A stretch of DNA of 45,577 nt from Bacillota bacterium (lineage in GTDB: Bacteria > Bacillota > Clostridia > Christensenellales > Aristaeellaceae). Position 1 is the stretch's first letter. Each line of letters begins with the position of its first letter. Under the pieces are notes generated by a model. It worked only from the letters and a program-made list of their open reading frames with translations. It ran no database searches and was not told the DNA's origin. Positions 24,748 through 33,309 of the stretch are shown piece by piece. Both the position numbers and the translations under genes were made by a program. The DNA lies in the NCBI GenBank assembly GCA_023411175.1, contig JAEYPB010000031.1, forward strand, positions 1 through 45,577, written 5' to 3'.

Positions 24748-25182
24748 TTATTCTCCTTCGGATTGTAGATTTGCCGCGACACGGCAGAGCAGCGCCTCAA
24801 TCTGGCGAAAGTCCCTGTCGTCGATCCCCGACCGCACGCGCGCAAAGAGCGCATCATAGATCCCCTGAATTTCAGCCCCGACCGGGAGGCCTTTGTCTGT
24901 GAGAGACACGCTGTACGCCCGCTTGTCATTTTGCAGTCGCCTTCGAGCGACATAACCCTTCGCTTCGAGCGCATTGATCACACGCGAAATGGCGGCCTTT
25001 CCGATGTCGAGCTGTTCCGCAAGCTGTTCCTGCTGAAATCCATCGCTGCCCGTGAAGAGATGAAAGAGAACATCGCCCTCCGCGCCAGATAGACCAAGCG
25101 GCTCCAGATCCGCATTGATAAGCCGCCGCGTCGAACGCAAAATCCCCTTCATATCCAGCCAAATGCTTCGAACGGATAACAT
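24748..25182 (-). CDS. MarR-family transcriptional regulator
   Basis: 144 residues from ATG at 25182 (GAGGCGG upstream); longer frames would cross the promoter. Winged helix visible: LEPLGLSGAEGDVLFHLF, then EQLAEQLDIGKAAISRVINALEAKGYVARR and the wing NDKRAYSVSLTDKG. MarR proteins are dimeric repressors released by small ligands or oxidation. A perfect palindrome overlaps the -35 region of its own promoter, so it most likely represses itself together with the two membrane-protein genes behind it. Confidence 0.92.
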   Translation of the reverse strand: MLSVRSIWLDMKGILRSTRRLINADLEPLGLSGAEGDVLFHLFTGSDGFQQEQLAEQLDIGKAAISRVINALEAKGYVARRRLQNDKRAYSVSLTDKGLPVGAEIQGIYDALFARVRSGIDDRDFRQIEALLCRVAANLQSEGE

Positions 25183-25210
25183 GGTTTGAAGCCGCCTCTC
25201 TTTCCGGGAA

Positions 25211-25243
25211 ATTATAGCACAGGATAGTTGACAAGGCAACTAT
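25211..25243 (-). promoter_or_regulatory. MarR promoter with overlapping operator
   Basis: Minus strand TTGCCT (25234-25239), 17 bp, TATAAT (25211-25216). A perfect inverted repeat, ATAGTTG (25224-25230) and CAACTAT (25237-25243) around 6 nt, covers the -35 box. Confidence 0.8.
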
Positions 25244-25391
25244 ATGTTCTGCTGTTTCCCCATTACCTGAAGATGGATTCCAACCGGCGATGCTGAAGCC
25301 AATTAAAAATCTGGCGCGAAGGGGTCTTTCGCACAATTGTTTCACCGTCAATTTCCGTTCTCCTTTCAAGTCCTGTCGGCCGAACCACAAG

Positions 25392-25423
25392 AAAAACCCA
25401 GAAACGCTTGTTTCCGGGCTTTC
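25392..25423 (-). terminator. Terminator of the AraC-type gene
   Basis: On the minus strand, AAAGCCCGGAAAC - 4 nt - GTTTCTGGGTTTTT: a near-perfect stem with one mismatch and a T-run, about 60 nt after the AraC gene. The rest of 25244-25484 holds no supported gene. Confidence 0.8.
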
Positions 25424-25484
25424 CTTTGTTCATAACCGGGCCTGTCCGCGTAAATAACCCGACGGCGCGCCCGCGCTTTCCTCT

Positions 25485-26345
25485 TCACCGCACAAAAAAT
25501 CCCCGGCCGTACTGGCGCGGCGATACGCCGTTCGTTTTTTTGAATACGCTGCTGAAATAGAACAGGTTCACAAACCCCAGCCGCTCGCTGATCTCGGTCA
25601 CCGAAAGCGATGTCTCCCGCAAAAGCCGCGCCGCCTCGTTCATGCGCAGGCAGGTGTGGTAGCGGTGCAGCGTCATGCCCGTCTCCCGTTGGAAGAGTTC
25701 GTTCAGGTACTTGTAGCTGAGCCCCATCTTTTCCGAAAGCACCGCCGAATCGAAGGGGCTGGAGACCTCCTCCTCGAGAAGGCCGATCAGCCGCAGCACG
25801 CGGTTTTCTGCGGCGGGCGCCGCGCCCTCGACACCCCGGCACACATCGGTGAGCAGTTGCATCATCAGCGCATTGATGGACCCCGCGCGCAGTGGATCGG
25901 AGGACTGGTACTGTTCCACCAGCTGCCGGATTTTCCGCTCCAGCGCGCCGCCCAGCTGAAAGCCGCGCGCCTTGGGCATCGTCAGCGCACAGCGGTAGTC
26001 GGCCGGCTCAAATTCCTGATTGCGCAAAAATCCCGAATAAGGCGAATAGGGTGCGTAGCCTTCCAGCTGGTTCAGGTAGAAGTGGATGTAGATCCACGTG
26101 GTGCCCGCCGGGCACGCCCTCTCTCCCCAGTGGTGCATCCCGGCCTTCAGAAACATCATGTCGCCGGGCCGGAGGTCATACACCATCCCCTGCTCGATGA
26201 TCTGCATGCCGCCTTTCAGGATGCACACCAGCACGTGATAGTCGAGCGTGCGGCGCGGGTGTACGAAGGGCCGCTCCGTCACGCAGAAATCCGCACTGCG
26301 CACCAGCGGCAGCGTGTCCAATCCCAGTTCGATGCAATCGCTCAC
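25485..26345 (-). CDS. AraC-family transcriptional regulator
   Basis: 286 residues. The N-terminal ~140 residues are a cupin-type ligand domain (DYHVLVCILKGGMQII, DLRPGDMMFLKAGMHHWG). The C-terminal ~100 residues are the double HTH: FDSAVLSEKMGLSYKYLNELFQRETGMTLHRYH and SVTEISERLGFVNLFYFSSVFKKTNGVSPRQY. GTG at 26345 is the chosen start (GGGGG upstream); a TTG 15 nt earlier is also possible. It is divergent from the GH127-type glycosidase gene and most likely activates it in response to an arabinose-containing sugar. Confidence 0.9.
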   Translation of the reverse strand: MSDCIELGLDTLPLVRSADFCVTERPFVHPRRTLDYHVLVCILKGGMQIIEQGMVYDLRPGDMMFLKAGMHHWGERACPAGTTWIYIHFYLNQLEGYAPYSPYSGFLRNQEFEPADYRCALTMPKARGFQLGGALERKIRQLVEQYQSSDPLRAGSINALMMQLLTDVCRGVEGAAPAAENRVLRLIGLLEEEVSSPFDSAVLSEKMGLSYKYLNELFQRETGMTLHRYHTCLRMNEAARLLRETSLSVTEISERLGFVNLFYFSSVFKKTNGVSPRQYGRGFFVR

Positions 26346-26456
26346 GCCCGCAGCCCCCAATCGGACTATTTTATATATTCTCCGGTGTTTTCGGCATTCC
26401 TATCGTATCACAAAAGGATTATCATGTATATGACAAAATGACATGGAGGGATTGAA
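26346..26456. promoter_or_regulatory. Divergent control region of the AraC and glycosidase genes
   Basis: A direct repeat ATGACA (26430-26435 and 26438-26443) sits immediately before the glycosidase ribosome-binding site. No strong -35 is visible in either direction, as expected for activator-dependent promoters. A TATATAAAAT-like tract on the minus strand near 26370 may be the AraC -10. Confidence 0.35.
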
Positions 26457-28319
26457 ATGCGAGAGATATGGGGCAAGGGCGTAGAGCTGATGGAAACGGA
26501 ACTCCTGCGGCGAGAGCATGTCAACCGCGAATATATGATCGGCCTGAAGAGCCGGAACCTTCTGATGAACTTCTATCTGGAAGCCGGTCGAGGGGACGTC
26601 TTTGAAAGCGACATCAAGGACATTCACGGCGGATGGGAAGCCCCCACCTGCCAGCTTCGCGGCCACTTTCTGGGCCATTACCTGTCCGCCGCGGCGCTAC
26701 GCTACCATGAAACGGGCGATTGTGAGCTAAAGGCCAAGGCAGACGCCATCGTCGACGAGCTGTATCTGTGCCAGGTCGACAACGGCGGCGAGTGGGCCGG
26801 GCCGATCCCCGAGAAGTACCTGCACTGGATCGCCCGTGGCAAGCAGGTGTGGGCGCCCCAGTACACCCTGCACAAGGTGTTCATGGGGCTGATCGATATG
26901 GCCCGGTACGCGGACAACCAAAAGGCGCTTGGGATCGCGGTCAATTTCTCCAGGTGGTTTGACCGGTGGAGCGAACAGTTCACGCGGGAACAGTTTGACG
27001 ACATCCTGGATGTTGAAACCGGCGGCATGCTGGAAGTCTGGGCACAGCTGTACGAACTCACAAAGGACGAGATGTACCCGCGGCTGATGGATCGGTACTA
27101 TCGGGGGCGGCTGTTCGACCGGCTGCTCACCGGCGGCGACCCGCTGACCAACATGCACGCCAACACCACCATCCCGGAGGTGCTGGGCTGCGCCAGGGCC
27201 TACGAGGTCACCGGAGACGAAAAGTGGCGCAGGATCGCGGAGGCCTACTGGCGCTGCGCGGTGGACGAGCGGGGCGCCTACGTCACCGGCGGCCAGACCT
27301 GCGGCGAGATCTGGAGCCCCAAGATGCAATTGGCCGAGCGATTGGGCGAGAAAGCCCAGGAGCACTGCACCGTGTACAACATGATGCGGCTCGCGCACTT
27401 TTTGTTCCGCTGGACCGGCGACCCCGCCTACATGGATTACTACGAGCGCAACCTGGTCAACGGCATCATGGCCCAAGCGCATTGGCAGGGGAAGTTCACC
27501 CACGGCGCAAAAAGCGATCACCCGGATCACGGCCTTCTCACCTACTTCCTGCCGATGAATCCGGGCGCGGTAAAGGGCTGGGCCAGCGAGACGGGGGACT
27601 TCTTCTGCTGCCACGGCTCGATGGTGCAGGCCAACATGCAGTTGGGGCGTGGGATCTTCTTTGAAGACGGTGGGGAAATCTATCTGACCCAGTACCTGGA
27701 TTCGAAGGCGGAAATCGCGCTGGGTGACCGGACCATCAACATCACTCAGCGGCGGGATGCGCTGACAGGCCTCCTGAGCCTTTCCAGCGAGAACGCCGGC
27801 AGGCAGCCCTTCTCCGACGTAACAAACCAGTATCCCCACCAGCCGGACCGCCACGTGCAGCGCATCCGGGTTGATATGGAAGCGCCGGCGCGGTTCTCGC
27901 TCAACCTGCGCATGCCCTGGTGGCTGAGCGGAAAGCCGACACTGACCCTGAACGGCGCGCCGCTGGATATCTCCTTTGAAACCGGGTGCTTTGCGCGGAT
28001 TGACCGGGAATGGCAGCCGGGCGATGAACTCAGCCTGACGATGCCGATGGCGGTCACCGCCGAACCGCTGCCGGACAAGCCCGACATGGTAGCGTTTTTG
28101 TACGGCCCCACGGCGCTGGTTGGGTTGTGCGACGGCCAGCGCGCGCTGCATGTTGGCGGTGCCCGCCCCGAATCGCTGCTGGTTCACGACAACGAACGCG
28201 AGTGGAGCAACTGGAAGTCGAGCTTCAGAACCACCGGGCAGACGGAAGACATCCGCTTCATTCCCTTCAATCAGGTGGGGTACGAGCGCTACTCGGTGTA
28301 CTTCCCTATTTCCCGCTAA
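26457..28319 (+). CDS. GH127-type beta-L-arabinofuranosidase
   Basis: 620 residues of the DUF1680/GH127 family, with an (alpha/alpha)6 barrel followed by beta-sandwich parts. The family's catalytic zinc site is recognisable: Glu302 and Cys304 in QEHCTVYN, Cys384 and Cys385 in DFFCCHGS, with Glu284 in TCGEIW as a further candidate; in characterised members a Cys is the nucleophile. No signal peptide, so it acts in the cytoplasm on imported oligosaccharides or glycosides. ATG at 26457 has GGAGG 7 nt upstream. Regulated by the divergent AraC-type gene; stands alone, ended by a strong bidirectional terminator. Confidence 0.88.
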   Translation: MREIWGKGVELMETELLRREHVNREYMIGLKSRNLLMNFYLEAGRGDVFESDIKDIHGGWEAPTCQLRGHFLGHYLSAAALRYHETGDCELKAKADAIVDELYLCQVDNGGEWAGPIPEKYLHWIARGKQVWAPQYTLHKVFMGLIDMARYADNQKALGIAVNFSRWFDRWSEQFTREQFDDILDVETGGMLEVWAQLYELTKDEMYPRLMDRYYRGRLFDRLLTGGDPLTNMHANTTIPEVLGCARAYEVTGDEKWRRIAEAYWRCAVDERGAYVTGGQTCGEIWSPKMQLAERLGEKAQEHCTVYNMMRLAHFLFRWTGDPAYMDYYERNLVNGIMAQAHWQGKFTHGAKSDHPDHGLLTYFLPMNPGAVKGWASETGDFFCCHGSMVQANMQLGRGIFFEDGGEIYLTQYLDSKAEIALGDRTINITQRRDALTGLLSLSSENAGRQPFSDVTNQYPHQPDRHVQRIRVDMEAPARFSLNLRMPWWLSGKPTLTLNGAPLDISFETGCFARIDREWQPGDELSLTMPMAVTAEPLPDKPDMVAFLYGPTALVGLCDGQRALHVGGARPESLLVHDNEREWSNWKSSFRTTGQTEDIRFIPFNQVGYERYSVYFPISR

Positions 28320-28353
28320 CGGCGCGACCCTTCCCATTCCATCCGTATATACA

Positions 28354-28392
28354 ACAAGGGCGTTCGGGGCAAATAGCCCCGAACGCCCTTGT
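28354..28392. terminator. Bidirectional terminator between the glycosidase and livF genes
   Basis: Perfect 17-bp stem (ACAAGGGCGTTCGGGGC with its complement) and 5-nt loop between two convergent genes. Confidence 0.9.
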
Positions 28393-28414
28393 ATGACGCC
28401 ATGCGCCGCGTTTT

Positions 28415-29134
28415 TTACGATATGCCCAGGTAGGTCTTCCGGACGATATCGTCGTTGGCGATCTCCTCGGCAAGGCCTGATTTTACGATCGCGCCCAATT
28501 CCTGCACGTAGGCGCGGTTCGCAATCTTGAGCGCCGCATTAGCGTTCTGCTCGACGAGGAGGATCGTCACCCCGTCCCGGTTGATCTTGGAGATGGTGTT
28601 AAAGATGTCCTGCACGACCAGCGGCGCGAGGCCCATGGAGGGCTCGTCCAGCATCAGAAGCTTGGGGTTGCCCATCAGCGCGCGGGCCACCGCCACCATC
28701 TGCTGTTCGCCGCCGGAGAGGGTTCCGGCGTGCTGCTTTTCGCGCTCAAGGAGCCGCGGGAACAGCTCGAAGCAGTACTGCAGGTTTCGCTCGATCTGCT
28801 TTTTGTCCTTGATGAGGTAAGCGCCCATCATCAGGTTTTCCCGGACGCTCAGGAGCGGAAACACCATGCGGGTCTCCAGCACCTGCTCCAGCTTGAGCGC
28901 GGTGATTTTGTGGGGCGCCATGCCGTCAATGCGCTTGCCCTCAAAGGTGATCGTGCCGCCGGAGTTCTTCCCGAGGAGGCCGGAAATGGTCCGAAGCAGC
29001 GTCGTCTTGCCCGCGCCGTTGGAACCGATCAGCGACACGATCTCCCCTTCGTATACGTCGAAGGAGACGCCGTTCAGCGCGTGGATCTTGCCGTAGTGAT
29101 AGTTGAGGTTTTTTACGGAGAGGATCGGTTCCAT
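28415..29134 (-). CDS. livF: Branched-chain-type ABC importer ATPase LivF
   Basis: 239 residues. Walker A GSNGAGKTT, signature LSGGEQQMVAVARALM, Walker B LLMLDEPSMGLAP and the VEQNAN switch region are those of LivF-type ATPases. The start ATG at 29134 has a complete GGAGGTGAT ribosome-binding site. It is the last gene of the importer operon, 3 nt after livG. The Liv family imports amino acids, but homologues also carry urea, amides, aromatic acids and other small carboxylates, so the substrate here should be judged by the neighbouring catabolic genes. Confidence 0.93.
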   Translation of the reverse strand: MEPILSVKNLNYHYGKIHALNGVSFDVYEGEIVSLIGSNGAGKTTLLRTISGLLGKNSGGTITFEGKRIDGMAPHKITALKLEQVLETRMVFPLLSVRENLMMGAYLIKDKKQIERNLQYCFELFPRLLEREKQHAGTLSGGEQQMVAVARALMGNPKLLMLDEPSMGLAPLVVQDIFNTISKINRDGVTILLVEQNANAALKIANRAYVQELGAIVKSGLAEEIANDDIVRKTYLGIS

Positions 29135-29137
29135 CGG

Positions 29138-29899
29138 TTAATCACCTCCACCAAGATACGCTTCGATGACCTCGGGGCACTTCTGCACTTCCTCCGGCGT
29201 GCCCAGCGCGATGCGCTTGCCGTAGTTGAGCACGCAGATCCTGTCGGTGATGCCCATGACAAACTTCATGTCGTGCTCAACGCACAGTACCGAAATGCCC
29301 TTCTCGCGGATGGCCAGAACCAGCTTGGCCAGCTTGTCCTTTTCGGTGGGGTTCATGCCGGCGGCGGGCTCGTCCAGGAGCAAAAGGCAGGGGTCGCTGA
29401 CCAGCGCCCGGGCGATCTCCAGGAGCCGCTGCTCGCCGTAGGACAGCGAGCGGGCCTCGTCATGCTCGCGCTCGGGGATGCCCACGAAGGCCAGGGTTTC
29501 CCGCGCCTTCTGCCGGGTAGAGGCTTCGTAATCCCGGTATTTCTTCGTATGGAGGAAGGAGTGCAGCGCGCCGTAGGGAATCCGGCAGTGCTGCCCGATG
29601 AGCAGGTTGTCCATCACGGAGATCGTGCTGAACAGGTTGATGTTCTGATAGGTTCGCGCGATGCCGAGTTTGTTGGTCTCAAACATGTACCGGCCGTCGA
29701 TGCGCCGGCCGTTCAAGTGGATTTCTCCGCCCGTCGGCTTGAAGTAGCCACTGACCATGTTGAAAACCGTCGTCTTTCCCGCGCCGTTTGGGCCGATCAG
29801 GCCGAAGATCTCGCCCTTCTCCACCGAAAAGTCCAGGTGCTGGACCGCCTTCAGACCGCTGAATTCAATGGACAGGTCCTTGACCTCAAGCATTGCCAC
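29138..29899 (-). CDS. livG: Branched-chain-type ABC importer ATPase LivG
   Basis: 253 residues with Walker A GPNGAGKTT, signature LSYGEQRLLEIARAL (the LivG variant), Walker B LLLLDEPAAGMNP and the VEHDMKFV switch. LivG characteristically has the AGMNPTE segment seen here. GTG at 29899 or ATG two codons later could be the start; the frame overlaps the end of livM by 14 nt. It pairs with LivF as the ATPase dimer driving the LivH/LivM permease. Confidence 0.93.
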   Translation of the reverse strand: MAMLEVKDLSIEFSGLKAVQHLDFSVEKGEIFGLIGPNGAGKTTVFNMVSGYFKPTGGEIHLNGRRIDGRYMFETNKLGIARTYQNINLFSTISVMDNLLIGQHCRIPYGALHSFLHTKKYRDYEASTRQKARETLAFVGIPEREHDEARSLSYGEQRLLEIARALVSDPCLLLLDEPAAGMNPTEKDKLAKLVLAIREKGISVLCVEHDMKFVMGITDRICVLNYGKRIALGTPEEVQKCPEVIEAYLGGGD

Positions 29900-30953
29900 G
29901 GCTCACGCCCCCCTTCCCGCCAAAGAGGCCGCCGATGGTCTTGCCCAATCCGGCGAGGCCGGTGGGCTGGTAGAGGATGACCGCCAGCAGGAACACGCCA
30001 TAGATCAGCATGCGGTAATCCTGAAGGCTCTGGAAGCTCTCCTGAACGAAGGTGATCACCAGCGCGCCCAGGATCGGGCCGAGCAGGTTGCCGCTGCCGC
30101 CGAAGAGCAGCATCGTAATAAAGATGACCGACGTATTCTGAACGAAGGTGTCCGGGCTGATAAAGCCCATCATGTGCGCCAGAAGCGCGCCCGCGATGCC
30201 CACGTAGAATGCGGAGATCGCAAAGGACATTGTCTTCGCCTTCATGATGTTGATGCCGCAGCCGTTGGCGGCGGTCTGGTTTTCGCGGATGGCGATCAGC
30301 GAGCGGCCCAGCTTCGAGTGGACGATGTTCTGCTTGATGATGAGCAGCACCACCAGCACAAACAACACCAGATACACGTAGGCGTACTTGGACTTGATGG
30401 TCGTAAAGTCAAGCAGCGTCGTGCCGAACAGCACAAGCTTCACCGGCGGAACGCGGGTGATGCCGATAAAGCCGTTGGTCAGGTCCGAGAAGTTGGCCAC
30501 GATCAGGTACATGATCTGGTTGAACGCGATCGTCAGAAGCGACAGGAAGTGGAACACCAGCTTCGACGCGGGCTTTGCCAGCAGCGCGCCGATAAATGCC
30601 GAGATGAAGCCCACCACGAGGATGCTCAGGATGGGCGGCAGCGGCGTCAGACCCAGCTTCGCGATGCCCCACTCCTCGTGAGACAGGAGCACCGAACCGT
30701 ACGCGCCGATGCAGAAGAAGCCCGCGTGGCCGAAGGAAATCTGGCCGGTGTAGCCAAAGAGGATGTCGAGGCCGCTGGTGGAAATGGCGTAGATGCCGAT
30801 GTAGCACAGCAGCACGTAAATGTACTTGTTTCTGGACAGGAGAATGTTGTTCTCCATCATCACAAGCACCAGCGTAACCAGCGCGATCGCGCCGACCGCC
30901 ATCGCCCTGCGCCCCCACTTGCCGCCGAATCTGTTTTCTGGAATCGTCTTCAC
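29886..30953 (-). CDS. livM: Branched-chain-type ABC importer permease LivM
   Basis: 355 residues, about ten hydrophobic segments. LDILFGYTGQISFGHAGFFCIGAYGS and GRSLIAIRENQTAANGCGINIMKAKTMSF are the LivM signatures (the second contacts the ATPases). GTG at 30953 was chosen because GGAGG lies 6 nt upstream; the longer frame overlaps livH. It sits 16 nt after livH. Confidence 0.93.
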   Translation of the reverse strand: MKTIPENRFGGKWGRRAMAVGAIALVTLVLVMMENNILLSRNKYIYVLLCYIGIYAISTSGLDILFGYTGQISFGHAGFFCIGAYGSVLLSHEEWGIAKLGLTPLPPILSILVVGFISAFIGALLAKPASKLVFHFLSLLTIAFNQIMYLIVANFSDLTNGFIGITRVPPVKLVLFGTTLLDFTTIKSKYAYVYLVLFVLVVLLIIKQNIVHSKLGRSLIAIRENQTAANGCGINIMKAKTMSFAISAFYVGIAGALLAHMMGFISPDTFVQNTSVIFITMLLFGGSGNLLGPILGALVITFVQESFQSLQDYRMLIYGVFLLAVILYQPTGLAGLGKTIGGLFGGKGGVSRGNA

Positions 30954-30969
30954 CGTATACCTCCGTTCG

Positions 30970-31851
30970 TTACACGCTGTAGACATTCGCGTTGCAAATG
31001 CCCCTCGGGCGCAGGATCATAAAGAGTATCATAACGCCGTACACGATGAATTCCTTGTATACGGAGGACACGTACGCGCCGACAAAGGTCTCGAGCAGAC
31101 CAATGAACAGCGAACCGATGATCGCCCCGTAGATATGGCCGTAACCGCCGATTACGGCGCCGGCAAAGCTTTTTGCGGCCAGGTTGTTGCCCAGTTGGTA
31201 GGAGACGTACATGGTGGGGGCCACCAGCACGCCGCCCAGGCAGGCCAGCGCCGCCGCGATGCCGTAAGTGATGCCGATGGTCGTATTTACGTTGATGCCC
31301 ATGCAGCTGGCGGCCATCTTGTTTTGGGCGGCCGCGCGCATGGAGGTGCCGAACTTGGTCTTGTTGAGGAAGAAGTGCAGCACGATCATCGCCAGAAAGG
31401 CCGCTGCGATGCAGGTGAGCTGCTCTTTGGAGACGGAAGCGGGGCCGATGGCGATCGGCGCGGAGTTGGCGTACAGCGAGGGGAAGTACTTCATGTTGGG
31501 GCCCCAGATCAGCATCGCGGCGTTCTCAACGATGGTGGACAGCGCGATGGTGGCCAGCACCACATAGACGTTCTGGGCCTTTTTTTTCACCAACCTGCGG
31601 ATGACGAAGCGCTCCATCATCCAGCCGATAAAGAACATGACGATTTCCGAAGCGAGCAGGGCGATGATGAAGGGAACCTGCCATACCGCGTACAGTTGAT
31701 AGGCGATGAATGCGCCAAACATCAAAAGGTTCGCCTGCGTAAAGTTCATGTAGCCGGATGCCTGGTAGATGAGGCTGTATCCCAGCGCCAGCATACCGTA
31801 GGTGCATCCCAGTACCAATCCGCCGACCAGTACGTTAATCAGCATTTGCAT
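30970..31851 (-). CDS. livH: Branched-chain-type ABC importer permease LivH
   Basis: 293 residues, about eight hydrophobic segments. GLVLGCTYGMLALGYSLIYQ, GYMNFTQANLLMFGA and the cytoplasmic loop FGTSMRAAAQNKMAASCMGIN are LivH hallmarks. ATG at 31851 has AAGGA 10 nt upstream. It follows livK after a 194-nt gap with a large hairpin, and precedes livM. Confidence 0.93.
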   Translation of the reverse strand: MQMLINVLVGGLVLGCTYGMLALGYSLIYQASGYMNFTQANLLMFGAFIAYQLYAVWQVPFIIALLASEIVMFFIGWMMERFVIRRLVKKKAQNVYVVLATIALSTIVENAAMLIWGPNMKYFPSLYANSAPIAIGPASVSKEQLTCIAAAFLAMIVLHFFLNKTKFGTSMRAAAQNKMAASCMGINVNTTIGITYGIAAALACLGGVLVAPTMYVSYQLGNNLAAKSFAGAVIGGYGHIYGAIIGSLFIGLLETFVGAYVSSVYKEFIVYGVMILFMILRPRGICNANVYSV

Positions 31852-31988
31852 GGGGGTTCCATCCTTTCGCCGCGTTGAATGCTACCAACCTCAAATACGC
31901 CTGCTCTTCGAGCGGGAACGGGGCGCGGCCCCCGCGGTATGGATTCCCTGCGGCGACGCATTCGCGTATTGGCAAGGCAGGGTGCGCC

Positions 31989-32031
31989 GACCGGAGGCGG
32001 AAGCGATAAAGTCCGCTTCCGCCGTCCGGTC
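31989..32031 (-). terminator. Large hairpin between livK and livH
   Basis: GACCGG and GGCGGAAGC pair with GCTTCCGCC and CCGGTC around a 10-nt loop with a small internal mismatch. It begins 14 nt after the livK stop. It probably stops or slows part of the transcription so that more binding protein than permease is made; no T-run follows. Confidence 0.6.
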
Positions 32032-32045
32032 TGATGCAGTCCTGA

Positions 32046-33218
32046 TTACTTGTAGGTGTCGGTGCTGCCGCCGGCCTCGAGGAACTTGGCCCAGCTGACG
32101 TTCTTGCCGCCGTGGGTGACGAAGATCTGCTGGCCGCTCATGCACTCGCCATTGTCATAGGCCGCGAAGTTGGCACGGCCGGCGAGGATATCCATCTCAA
32201 GGCCCGCGATGGTTTCGCGCACGGCGGGGCCTTCCTTGGTGCCGGCCTTCTCGACCGCGGTAAGGAGGATGTTGGTGGCGTCAAAGGCGCGGTAGGCAAC
32301 GTCGGAGATCGGCATGGTGCCGTACTCCTTGACCCACTCGGTCAAGAACGCGATTTCGGCTTCGGAGTTGCCCTCTTCCGGCGCGTCCGGCACGCTGTGG
32401 GGCGCGAAGAACACGAGGCCGTTGGCCGCTTCGCCCGCAACCCTGCGCATGTCGGAGGAGGAGAAGGTTTCGCAGCCGTAGATATAGCCGGTGTAGCCCA
32501 GGTTGCGGATCTGCTTGACCATGAGGCTGCCCTGCTCGGCCTGAGCGAAGATGATGACGCCGTTGGGCTTGGCGTTGACGATCGCGGACAGCGCGCCGGT
32601 CCAGTCGGTCTCGCCGACCATGGCCTGCTGCTCGTCGATGATCTCGACGCCATCGCGGGCTTCGATCTCTTCCTTCACCTTGGTGTAGGCGGAGATGTTT
32701 CCGTCGTCCTGGTAGACCAGCGAGGCGACCTTGTCGCTCTTGAGCTCCAGCATGGCGTCCACCAGCGGCGTCGCGCCGCCCGCGGAGTTGGGCAGGGCGC
32801 GGAACAGGTAGGTCCAGCCCTTCTGCAGCCACGCCGGGTTCATGCCGGTGGCGACTTCGGGAATCTGGTAGGCTTCGACCAGGTCGCCGGTGGCCTGGAT
32901 GTTGCCGGAGAGCTGGGAGCCGATCAGGCCGTCCACGCCCACCTGGTCCAACAGGTAGGAGACGCCCTTGACAGCGCCCTCGGTGGTGGAGCCGTCGTCA
33001 TAGAGTTCGATGCCGATCTTGCCGCCCAGCACGCCGCCCTTCTCATTCCAGAGCTTGATGGCGAGCAGGATCGCGTCGCGGCCGTTGGAGCCTGCGGTGG
33101 CGACCGCGCCGGTGAATCCGCCGTAATGGCCGATCGTGTAGGCGTAGTCTTCCGCCAGCGCCAGGGACGAGGTCATCAGGAGTACCAGTGCCAGAAGAGC
33201 CGTCAGGAATCGTTTCAT
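32046..33218 (-). CDS. Substrate-binding protein of the Liv-type importer (LivK-like)
   Basis: 390 residues of the type I periplasmic-binding fold: HYGGFTGAVATAGSNGRDAILLAIKLWNEKGGV is the usual N-terminal start, with EAYQIPEVATG and DVAYRAFDATNI later. Residues 1-22 form a signal peptide ending SLALA-E, a signal peptidase I site. There is no Cys lipobox, unlike most binding proteins of single-membrane Bacillota. It would deliver the substrate to LivHM. ATG at 33218 has AAGGAGG 7 nt upstream. It follows the HIBADH-family dehydrogenase gene after about 90 nt, which places the importer at the end of the catabolic cluster. Confidence 0.92.
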   Translation of the reverse strand: MKRFLTALLALVLLMTSSLALAEDYAYTIGHYGGFTGAVATAGSNGRDAILLAIKLWNEKGGVLGGKIGIELYDDGSTTEGAVKGVSYLLDQVGVDGLIGSQLSGNIQATGDLVEAYQIPEVATGMNPAWLQKGWTYLFRALPNSAGGATPLVDAMLELKSDKVASLVYQDDGNISAYTKVKEEIEARDGVEIIDEQQAMVGETDWTGALSAIVNAKPNGVIIFAQAEQGSLMVKQIRNLGYTGYIYGCETFSSSDMRRVAGEAANGLVFFAPHSVPDAPEEGNSEAEIAFLTEWVKEYGTMPISDVAYRAFDATNILLTAVEKAGTKEGPAVRETIAGLEMDILAGRANFAAYDNGECMSGQQIFVTHGGKNVSWAKFLEAGGSTDTYK

Positions 33219-33236
33219 GTTCTTTCCTCCTTAGTA

Positions 33237-33256
33237 TTTAAAGATCGCTCTTTAAA
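33237..33256. promoter_or_regulatory. Perfect palindrome before livK
   Basis: TTTAAAGA (33237-33244) and TCTTTAAA (33249-33256) around TCGC, between the dehydrogenase gene and the livK ribosome-binding site. It could be an operator or an mRNA stem-loop. No convincing -35/-10 pair is visible, so livK may be read through from upstream. Confidence 0.45.
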
Positions 33257-33309
33257 TTTCTCGATCGCAAGGGGAAAAGCCGAGGGGATACCTGTGCGGG
33301 GATGAGGTG

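Noticed and set aside
25240..25390. Short minus-strand frame with AAAGGAG before a TTG
   Set aside because: It runs into the MarR promoter and operator and then overlaps the MarR gene in another frame; no domain is recognisable. A non-coding leader is more likely.
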